A stretch of 64,000 nucleotides of DNA, taken from Sclerodactyla briareus. Lineage: Eukaryota; Echinodermata; Holothuroidea; Dendrochirotida; Sclerodactylidae. The DNA lies in the NCBI GenBank assembly GCA_026419785.1, contig JAODTK010004888.1, positions 558,001 through 622,000 of the forward strand. Direction: 5' to 3'. The notes beneath the pieces were generated by a model. That model did no database searches and was not told the DNA's origin. It worked only from the letters and a program-made list of their open reading frames with translations. Positions 59,201 to 64,000 of this stretch are shown one piece after another. Within the stretch, counting starts at the first letter, position 1. Each line of letters opens with the position of its first letter. Position numbers and translations under genes: made by a program.

Positions 59201-60484
59201 ACTGTCGCCTTCATCCCTGTGTTCTAACTGCTAGCCTGGTAAGCCTTTTTTGCTCTGCAGGCGAAGACACACCGTGATGAAGGAAGCCACACCGATACCA
59301 GCACGCCCCCGGAGAGTCTCGAGATTGAGGTCAACAACCTCGAGTCACCAAACAGACAAGAGCCTTTCCCCCCTGGATGCAGCATTCAGCGTGACGACGA
59401 TGAGGAGAAGAAAAGTAAGGCAGGGCCTCCCGCAGTCATCAAACCTGGAATAAGTCTTGGAATTTCATCAATAAAAATCCAGGCCTGGAGAAGTTTTCAA
59501 ATGCAGTGAAAAGTTGCTGAGTCATGGAAAAGTCAGGGAAATTTTCATGAAGTGATGTGGTTACTTCTCACAGCTGCTTGCTGTTGTTGCTTTGGCTCTT
59601 TTTTGGACTTCAGTTGAAAATTGTGCAAAATGTCATAGAGAAAGTTCATGGTAATCCTATATTTGGTCATGAAAAAGTCATGGGAAGACTGGAAAGACTT
59701 TCTAGTTTATGGGAAAAAAAACTGTAGCGATCAGCTAAAAGTGATGAAGTTCTTGCCATTAAAAGTCGTCTTAATCTTTCTTCTTGATGGATAAGTTATT
59801 AAGAGGCTAATGTAACAGCTAAGGAAATTTTATATGTGTGAGTTCAAACCTCTTGTTCATACAAGATTCCGCTTGTTATTGGCCTTGTTTCTACATGTGT
59901 TTTTTTTTCCAAGATTGAATAGCCTCCCAACACCAGTTAAAATTTTTAAAAACCACGTCAATTACAAGTATTCTTTATTTTACCATTGAAATTTACATGT
60001 CAACTCCAACGGGATTGATTAATCTGTGAGAGGCGATTGCTGTCGTGGGTTGGTTATTTTCGTAAGATAAAGGCAGTAGAATTGCTGCAGAATGTTTGAA
60101 TTATTTAAAACAATAAAACGAATAAATGCATTAGGAAATCTCCCTGATTTCTATGCACAATGAACCAAACTCAGGAGTCAGTACCTTAATGTAGGAACGG
60201 CTCTGTTATAGCCTATCCTGCAGTGTCCCTTGAATCCTTGTTTTCAATAGCCCAGCAATGCAGTGAGGAATGTCTATACATTTGGATTGATAATATCTCA
60301 ATATCTTCTGATTTCGGTCTTTCAATATCCCCCTTCCCCCTTCACAGACTCCCCAGCAAACCGCCCATAAGCCGCCGACGTGTTCTTCCTCGATCAAGGA
60401 GACTGAGGGGTTGATTATCAAGCCATTTCTTGAGCAGATGGATGGAGACATCAAAGAAATATGCCAACATCTCCTTAACCAGAG
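38165..60484 (+). CDS. INTS3: INTS3, Integrator complex subunit 3 / SOSS-A (N-terminal part, split gene)
   Basis: INTS3 is a nuclear helical-repeat scaffold. It belongs to the Integrator complex, which cleaves snRNA and paused pre-mRNA, and it holds the single-strand-binding SOSS complex together in DNA repair. Fourteen exons follow one another in order: [162 protein letters not shown] with LLDFLCR, FQNFYPPFEPQIKQGV, and NPKLDKELRAMIRETFAEFC, ending with the acidic DAAFS and IKET segments. This is roughly residues 50-620 of about 1040. The start codon exon and the C-terminal NABP/SOSS-binding half are not seen. Most exons carry single-base frame breaks but keep splice signals. Confidence 0.9.
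38711..38792 (+). CDS. INTS3: INTS3 exon, [15 protein letters not shown] block
   Basis: Encodes [20 protein letters not shown] and AQK before GTAGAT, equivalent to PQHEEICLGLFTLILTEPAQAQK. The first few codons after CCAAG are one base out of frame with the rest. It joins the next exon at AAG/GCC. Confidence 0.85.
39500..40361 (+). mobile_element. AGGTCA tandem-core element, 3' part
   Basis: Two to three units with GGTCAGGTCAGAGGTCATCT and GCTAAGTCCAGA markers, ending GTCAGAAAAGTCAAGGAATC then hairpin AAGCC-TCTT-GGCTT (40346-40359), as in the copy ending near 62655. It lies in an INTS3 intron. Confidence 0.6.
40535..40649 (+). CDS. INTS3: INTS3 exon, [14 protein letters not shown] block
   Basis: After the acceptor TTTGACAG the YRDM segment is disturbed by one extra and one missing base. 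It is then open as [20 protein letters not shown] and ERYTRMNDATRKT before GTATGC. It matches YRDLALVSRDGMNIVLNKINQILMEKYLKL. Confidence 0.85.
41243..41325 (+). CDS. INTS3: INTS3 exon, VKQVAG block
   Basis: Encodes VVWFSRE, MVRTL and [17 protein letters not shown] in three frames separated by single-base losses. It matches LVWLVRELVKSGVLGADGVCMTFMKQIAG. Acceptor CTCATAG, donor GTAATA. Confidence 0.78.
42906..43204 (-). mobile_element. tRNA-derived SINE
   Basis: On the minus strand the head GGTGGCCTAATTGGCTAAGG, with GGTTCGAGCC as a B box, resembles a tRNA. It is followed by CCTTGAGCAAGGTACTTTAT and ends in a TTATATAAGAAACTGACATT and ATC-rich tail. It lies in an INTS3 intron. Confidence 0.65.
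43873..43938 (+). CDS. INTS3: INTS3 exon, [13 protein letters not shown] block
   Basis: Short exon encoding GDVSP and, one base shifted, [15 protein letters not shown] before GTAAGC. It corresponds to GDVTAKNIWLAESVLDILTEQ. Acceptor CTGTTATAG. Confidence 0.8.
44802..44947 (+). CDS. INTS3: INTS3 exon, [19 protein letters not shown] block
   Basis: Open reading after the ACACAG acceptor: [20 protein letters not shown], then IIEDHAAPAFAAFRQKEVNF and CIHLLRNK, ending before GTGAGC. It matches LIAMAVYTYLRLIVDHHG and LRQKEVDFCISLLRE. One extra base at the 5' edge breaks the phase with the previous exon. Confidence 0.9.
44960..47250 (-). mobile_element. LINE remnant with reverse transcriptase pieces
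   Basis: Reverse-strand pieces occur in coding order. About 47100-46830 reads RALNNYFSSVFTKEN, the pre-RT linker. Near 46600 is a VVPEVWRKAN-like PIFKKG segment. Near 46500 is KFADDTN, the catalytic FADD box. 46150-46350 holds post-RT sequence, and 45600-45300 holds SQRDLGKLQSIIRNA, ERTLKCVGCIIKDDSHP and the C terminus. The RT core between PIFKKG and FADD is deleted and there are many frame breaks. A GTCT/GCCT tract at 44963-45000 marks the 3' tail. It lies inside an INTS3 intron. Confidence 0.75.
47400..47529 (+). CDS. INTS3: INTS3 exon, [19 protein letters not shown] block
   Basis: Intact. Acceptor ATCCTTTAG, donor GTGAGG. Encodes [20 protein letters not shown], then FEKFWKDMIHKPQSLSPQFT. 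It is nearly identical to [30 protein letters not shown] of vertebrates and is the strongest single match in the gene. Confidence 0.95.
48652..48748 (+). CDS. INTS3: INTS3 exon, [14 protein letters not shown] block
   Basis: Joins in phase with the previous exon (ACA-G / GG-GTC). Encodes VKQLLQQRTPP and, one base shifted, [20 protein letters not shown] K before GTGGGT. It matches ILQLLQSRTSRKFLACRLTPDMETKLLFMTS. Confidence 0.88.
48779..49104 (-). mobile_element. tRNA-derived SINE, related copy
   Basis: Minus-strand head GATTAGCTCGGTTGGTAGCG with a degenerate B box, then CCCTTGGGCAAGGTTCTCC. The tail has GTAAAGCGCTTTGAGAACGT and TATATAAGC. It shares the AAGCGCTTTGAG/CTCTCGGGATTGTCGGAG-type body with the SINE at 42906. 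Confidence 0.6.
49575..49621 (+). CDS. INTS3: INTS3 micro-exon, [15 protein letters not shown]
   Basis: A 47-base exon with TTTTCAG acceptor and GTGAGT donor, open as [15 protein letters not shown]. It equals the [16 protein letters not shown] segment of INTS3 apart from one conservative change. It is too short to stand out as an ORF. Confidence 0.92.
49866..50530. repeat. Minisatellite in an INTS3 intron
   Basis: Roughly nine diverged units containing TATTCACCTGTGGGGGAAGT, AGTTTCATCAGTACATGATC and AGAGCTGGAATATGACCTTG, with a step of about 60-85 bp. It ends just before the exon at 50597. Confidence 0.8.
50597..50742 (+). CDS. INTS3: INTS3 exon, [15 protein letters not shown] block
   Basis: After a TTGCCGTAG acceptor it encodes YLSTP, then CDLIRYTICVTSIHPSNEIL and SSEIIQRW, then a shifted AVIG-LLTTCT before GTAAGT. 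It matches [37 protein letters not shown]. At least three single-base length errors are needed. There are three extra residues in the ICVTSIH stretch. Confidence 0.82.
50786..51387 (+). mobile_element. 600-bp MITE, copy 3
   Basis: Termini CACTTAAAGGACAACTG and CTGCAGTGTCCTCCAAGTG form an inverted repeat. The interior matches the copies at 17392 and 33113. No transposase. It lies in an INTS3 intron. Confidence 0.6.
51695..52240 (+). mobile_element. AGGTCA tandem-core element, 5' part
   Basis: Starts with CCTTGACGAGTCAGAGGAAC, CAGTCATGACAGGGTGTG, the same 5' end as the copy at 60525. About one and a half diverged units follow. It lies in an INTS3 intron. Confidence 0.6.
52444..52530 (+). CDS. 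INTS3: Probable INTS3 exon, ASNAK-ALF-DW block
   Basis: Fragments in shifting frames give SNM, AASNAK, ALF, DW and LLFNQREGN, in the order of SNVAASNAKLALFYDWLFFSPDKDS of vertebrate INTS3. It sits in the correct place between flanking exons. There is no AG acceptor directly upstream (the sequence is TTGCCCG) and the donor is unclear, so the ends are approximate. Confidence 0.6.
   Translation, partial: SNMLLPMLKGSVLDWCCSTSEREHQDIG
53300..53965 (+). mobile_element. TATGCAAAT-core element, start conserved
   Basis: Starts TAGTGGGTCACTGTGGCGTG with a GT-rich stretch, then TTTTGTGTGTAGCACCGGGG. Units containing CATTTGCATAATGTATGCAA-type motifs and AAACTTGGTGGCTG follow. The same start lies reversed at 14000-14075. 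Confidence 0.55.
55082..55166 (+). CDS. INTS3: INTS3 exon, ILVM...LLDFLCR block
   Basis: Acceptor CTTCCCACAG, donor GTAAGT. Encodes AGILVM, HQLMRSHPAILV and LLDFLCR with single-base shifts between them, matching PAILVMHHSMKPHPAITATLLDFMCR. Confidence 0.82.
55518..55596. repeat. GTAT microsatellite
   Basis: Interrupted GTAT/GTCT units (ATGTATGTATGTCTGTAGGT and similar) with an A run in the middle, in an INTS3 intron. Confidence 0.75.
55772..55862 (+). CDS. INTS3: INTS3 exon, FQNFYPPFEPQIKQGV block
   Basis: Acceptor TTTTTTGACAG, donor GTAAGT. Encodes IFQNFYPPFEPQIKQGVLGA and M, then one base shifted KRVLS, matching IIPNFYPPLEGHVRQGVFSSL and EKRVLA. Confidence 0.88.
56259..56420 (-). mobile_element. 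Fragment with the same hairpin end
   Basis: TTTTTAGCTTAAACCAGCTATGCTG, followed by core-like TGGGCATACTGGGCAATTA, resembles the hairpin end of elements C and D. It lies in an INTS3 intron just before the NPKLDKEL exon. Confidence 0.4.
56489..56583 (+). CDS. INTS3: INTS3 exon, NPKLDKELRAMIRETFAEFC block
   Basis: Acceptor TTTTTATAG, donor GTAGGT. After a C7 run with a length error it is open as TNPKLDKELRAMIRETFAEF then CQVEGG, nearly identical to DNPKLDKELRAMLREKFPEFC. Confidence 0.92.
57090..57530 (+). mobile_element. CR1-like LINE reverse transcriptase fragment
   Basis: Encodes FDTLDHSILLKGLETTFG, then VLTWFA, then VFHRAPC followed in another frame by the GSVLGP region, and YAADTELSQC. The last is the YADD catalytic box with the first aspartate replaced by alanine. 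The fragment is frameshifted and inactive, in an INTS3 intron. Confidence 0.75.
58590..59190. repeat. Minisatellite of about 120 bp in an INTS3 intron
   Basis: Five units marked by ATATTGTAGTCGTCCTTCGT (or GTAGTCATCC) at 58644, 58765, 58892, 59008 and 59131, steps 121, 127, 116 and 123. Each also has TTACACTCTACATCTTAGCC and TCTCGGGCGCTCTGAGTTC. A lone related piece lies at 58036. The array ends 70 bases before the exon at 59261. Confidence 0.85.
59261..59414 (+). CDS. INTS3: INTS3 exon, acidic DAAFS-DDDEEKK segment
   Basis: Acceptor TTGCTCTGCAG, donor GTAAGG. Reads GEDTHRDEGSHTDTSTPPES and LEIEVNNLESPNRQEPF. After a shift within a C6 run it reads DAAFS and, shifted again, DDDEEKK. It corresponds to the acidic NAEAAFSDDEEDLN linker of INTS3. 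Confidence 0.8.
59960..60238 (+). mobile_element. 600-bp MITE, truncated copy 4
   Basis: Only the right-hand part is present: ACCATTGAAATTTACATGTC, GGCGATTGCTGTCGTGGGTT, and the end CCTGCAGTGTCCCTTGAATC. It sits just before the last INTS3 exon found. Confidence 0.5.
60348..60484 (+). CDS. INTS3: INTS3 exon, SSIKETEGLIIKPFLEQMD block
   Basis: Acceptor CCCCCTTCACAG, donor GTGAGC. Open in its second part as SSIKETEGLIIKPFLEQMDG then DIKEICQHLLNQ, matching PIKETVVEEPVDVTPYLDQLDESLRDKVLQLQ. It is the last INTS3 exon found; no exon for the C-terminal half is visible to the right edge. Confidence 0.8.
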
Positions 60485-60524
60485 GTGAGCTGTTCAAGCT
60501 TCTCTGGCAGGATTTCCTTTTTGA

Positions 60525-62665
60525 TTCCTTGACGAAGTCGGAGGAATCTATCAGTCATGTCAGTGTGTGTGGACTCCTCCTTGTAACTACGATAACTCAA
60601 CCCCGCTTGAATGGTCAAGTTCATACTTTGTATATGGGTTCCCCATAATGAGTACATGATCCCTATTGTTCTGCTGCGGTCCAGGTCGAAGGTCATCTGA
60701 GGTCAAGAGAGATCAAAGTTTGAATCTTGTTAACACGATAAGTCCAGAATGCCTGGTCCGATCAGGTCGAAATTTGGTATGCAGCTTCTTATGAGGAGTA
60801 CTGGAACCCTATTGTTTTCGGTGTAAATTCAGGGGTCAGATTTGGGGGAAAAATGTATCTTCGTGTGGCCAATTTTTGAGCGTCGTTACCCAACAATAAC
60901 TCGACACACTTGGATGGTAAAGTGTTCATTACTTGGTACTGGCGTTTCCCCATAATATAACATGATCCCATTGGTTTTGTTGGTCGGTCAAAGGTCCATC
61001 TTAAGGTCAAGAGAGGTTCAAAATCTGAGAAAAATCCTTGTCAACATGATACGTCCAATGCCTGGTCCGATCAGGTTGAAACTCGGTGTGCAACTTCTTA
61101 TGAGGAGTACAGAACCTTATTGTTTTATGTTTTAAATCGTGGGTCGGATTGGGAAAAAAATTGGGAAATTGGGAAAAATTGATAATTCTGCAAATTCTAG
61201 CTCGTTAACAAAATAACTCAGCAACCCCGCTTGGATGGTTCAAGTTCGTACTTTGTATATTGGTTCCCCATACTGAGTACCATGACCCTATTGTTTTGAG
61301 TTAGGAGGTCGAAGGTCATCTGAGGTCAAGAGAGGTCAAGTTTGAAAATCTTGTTAACACGAAAAATAATCCAGAATGCCTGGTTCGTTCAAGTTCAAAT
61401 TTCGGTATGCAAGCTTCTTTTCTTCTTATGAGAGTACATGAAACCTATTGTTTTTGGTGTATTAAATCAGGGGTCAGCCAGATTCGGGGAAACAAAATGG
61501 GAAATGTGAGGAGGAAAGAGGTATTGATAATTTGGCAAAATTTAGCTAGTACACGATACTCAACCACTCTTGGATGGTCAAGTTCATACTTTGCGATATT
61601 GGGTTCACCCTAATGGGACATGATCCCTAGTTTTGGAGTCAGGTCGAGGTCATCTGAGGTCAAGAGAGGTCAAAGTTGAAAATATTGTTAACACGATAAG
61701 TCCAGAATTGCCTGGTTCGATCAGGTCGAAATTGGTATGCAGCTTTCTTATTGAGGAGTTACATGAAACCTATTGTTTGTGGTGTAATTCAGGATAGGAT
61801 TCGGGGAAAAATTGGGAAGGAATGTGGAAATTGAAAATTTTTTAATTTGGCAAATTTTAGCTCGTACACGATATAAACTCAACCCCGATTGATGACAAGT
61901 TCATACTTGGTATATGGGTTCCCCATAATGAGTACATGTCCCTATTGTTTTGGAGTCAGGTCAAAGGTCCATATGAGGTCAAGAGAGGTAAAAGTTGAAA
62001 ATATTGTTAACACGATAAGTCCAGAGAAGCCTGGTTCAATCAGGTCGAAATCGGTATGCAGCTTCTTATGATGAGTACATTGAGGAAACCATTGTGTTTG
62101 GTTTGTAAATCAGGGAGTCAGTCAGATTCGAGGGGGGAAAAATTGGGAAATTGTGTGAAAATTGATAACTTGGCAATTTTAGCTCATTAACACGATAACT
62201 CGACCAACTCCTTGAAGGGATAAAGTTTCATATTGGATATGGGTCCCAAATGATAAACATGCTCCGATTGTTTTGTGTCAGGTCAAAGGTTCGTCTGAGG
62301 CTCAGAGAGGTCAAAGTCTGAAACATCTTTTGTCAAAATGAACGTCCAGAATGCCTGGTCCGATTCAGGTTGAAACTCGGTAGAGGAGTACAGGAACCCT
62401 ATAGTTTTTAGGTAATCGGGGGTTCAGATTTGGGGGAGGGAAAATTTGGAAATTGTGAAAAAATTGATTAATTTTTTTTGGGGTTGTGCAAATTTTAGCT
62501 CGTTAACACTGTAACTCAACCCACCTGGATGGATTAAAGTTTATTACTGGATATGGACGTTATGTTGCCAATGAGCTGGTGCAATCTCTCATTTGTCTGT
62601 GTCTAGCTATAGCTTGTCAGAAAGGAGTCAAGAATTCACTGAGCCTTTTGGCTTCTGTTTTAATA
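60525..62665 (+). mobile_element. AGGTCA tandem-core element, full-length copy
   Basis: It starts at CCTTGACGAAGTCGGAGGAA, has six core units with GATAAGTCCAGAATGCCTGG-type markers at about 60737, 61048, 61362, 61695, 62013 and 62339 (period 311-333), and ends in a short hairpin GAGCC-TTTT-GGCTT near 62641. Each unit carries several AGGTCA half-sites spaced as DR1 and DR4. It is non-coding and lies directly after the last INTS3 exon found. Confidence 0.7.
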
Positions 62666-62849
62666 AGTGGCGGGGAATCTTGTATCTCTTGTATGATTTT
62701 CCTCATATCCAGACTGCGTGATCGGAGGATTAACTTGCACCTCATTTGTAAAACAAGTAATGAGGGCAGATGTAGCCATGGTAGATAGGTGATTTGCACG
62801 CCTAGCACAATGATATTTCTTTAATGCTACTCCTTTTGGCAATAGGGTT

Positions 62850-62935
62850 TGTCTCCCTGCATCATAGCTCAATTGGCAGGTTGCTTGCACGTAAGGCAAG
62901 AGTTCCGCGGTTGCCCACATAGGGTGTCACGTACG
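62850..62935 (+). repeat. Possible degenerate tRNA-like SINE head
   Basis: CATAGCTCAATTGGCAGG resembles an A box and CGCGGTTGCCCAC a weak B box. Too degenerate for a tRNA gene. Confidence 0.3.
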
Positions 62936-63489
62936 CTTCTTCAAATTATCTTATATATATAGAGATCTCCATCTATTGGGACATTGCCTATATTTCCTAT
63001 CAAAATTTGCGATCTTGGTCAAAGTACCACATACATATAACTCATTGTGCAGGTTTTCGTTCTCATCTGAATGGAATTATTTCTGCCAAATTTCTTGTTT
63101 TTTCAGGGTGTGATGAGAGGAGCAAGTGTGGGAAGGTTGATAGCCTCTGTGCTGTCATCTTAAGAATGGATGTTTATTGGAAATTACTATGCGGCTTGTT
63201 ACCGGTTTTGTGTGAAGAAATAGTGACAATTATTACCTACTCATTTTTTCTGGTTTCCAGCATTTTGATCGGCAAAAGAGTTGTGTGAAGTGTGGGTGAC
63301 CACAAAGTTCAATTTGCAGAGTCTGCTAGAAATCTTTGTGTTCTGTCCCATTCTGAACTGACTTCAGAGAATCAAACTGAAAATATTGTAGGATCAAGCT
63401 ACTTCAATCTCGGGCGTATCAGGTCCATACGATTTTTCCTTTTTGACTACATCACTTCACTGCATCATTGGTGACCGTTGGCAGGATTG

Positions 63490-63850
63490 GTATCTAATGC
63501 CAGGGCTATCAGGGAGGTGATATTGTTAGAGGTAGGCTGCCTGATTCACAACTGTCAAGTGGGTTTCTATGGCATATGGCGTGCCTCCCGGCGTGCAATA
63601 GCTGCCCACCGTTTTCTGTGTGAACAGGATCCGGTGGGCTGTGGCTACAGGGCAGGATGCCCCCATAGCTCATGGTTGGCGCAGCTTGGCCGGTACTCAG
63701 GGAATTGTTGAAATTGTTGGGGCCCATGGCGAGGACAGGCCTGATCCGTTGCGTTGTGAGAAGGTTCTGGCGATCCAAGGTGAAAGCGCCAGGTGTGATG
63801 TGGCTAGGTCCCCCCCCCCCCTCCCCCAGGCATGTGCTCCCATAGTGAGT
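63490..63850 (+). mobile_element. LINE C-terminal fragment, copy 2
   Basis: Shares TAGGCTGCCTGATTCACAAC, GGCATATGGCGTGCCT, GAACAGGATCCGGTGGG and CCCATAGCTCATGGTTGGCG with the copy at 8725-9180. It ends near a C tract at 63811-63830. Confidence 0.5.
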
Positions 63851-64000
63851 GAAAGAGTTGAATCGAGACTGGTATCGAGGGTAGGTGCTTTGAATATCTG
63901 CCTGAGGAGAATTTTGGTTCTCTGAATATGGTTGTTCACCATAGTGACCAGTCGTGTGGACTTTACTTAAAAACATAGTAGCCTCTCATTTTAGATATTG

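Noticed and set aside
1-64000. CRISPR arrays, bacterial operons, phage or conjugative genes
   Set aside because: No evenly spaced short repeats with unique spacers and no bacterial coding density; the exon-intron structure is animal.

Overview
This window looks like nuclear DNA of a marine invertebrate, most likely an echinoderm-type deuterostome. There is no bacterial gene layout. Short exons with GT/AG boundaries are scattered through long, AT-rich, repeat-filled introns. The recognisable proteins are animal housekeeping factors, and the mobile DNA is of animal type: CR1-like LINE pieces, tRNA-derived SINEs, hAT and MITE elements, and tandem-core elements with a terminal hairpin. The phylum is inferred from composition and repeat style and is not proven.

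Two conserved genes are arranged head to head. On the minus strand, about 27.0 kb down to 4.5 kb, lies SMG5, a nonsense-mediated decay factor. I can place exons for the N-terminal 14-3-3-like/TPR region, the acidic linker and the region just before the C-terminal PIN domain; the PIN domain itself was not found. On the plus strand, 38.2 kb to 60.5 kb, lies INTS3 (Integrator subunit 3, also the SOSS-A scaffold), with fourteen successive exons covering roughly the N-terminal 60 percent of the protein. The rest presumably lies beyond the right edge. The interval between them (27-38 kb) contains a CpG-dense stretch at about 32.2-32.6 kb that could be a shared promoter.

Many exons of both genes carry one or more single-base gains or losses relative to the conserved frame, while splice sites and exon order are kept. 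That pattern fits an error-prone consensus better than two decayed genes. Two SMG5 exons are surrounded by extra, progressively decayed tandem copies of themselves (18.9-20.7 kb and 6.4-7.3 kb).

Most of the remaining DNA is repeat. Four elements share a tandem core and a GAGCT-type hairpin end, and in three of them I see a tetranucleotide microsatellite or a clear trace of one; this is Helentron-like architecture. A second family has a core of about 320 bp in which each unit carries a cluster of AGGTCA direct repeats. A third has a TATGCAAAT-rich core. There is also a 1391-bp hAT-like element with a perfect 8-bp target duplication, a family of MITEs of about 600 bp (three copies plus a truncated one), a 128-bp palindromic MITE, two minisatellites inside INTS3 introns, several LINE remnants, two SINEs, and three copies of a secreted-protein module that resembles a HYR domain. 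I found no CRISPR, operon, tRNA gene or rRNA.
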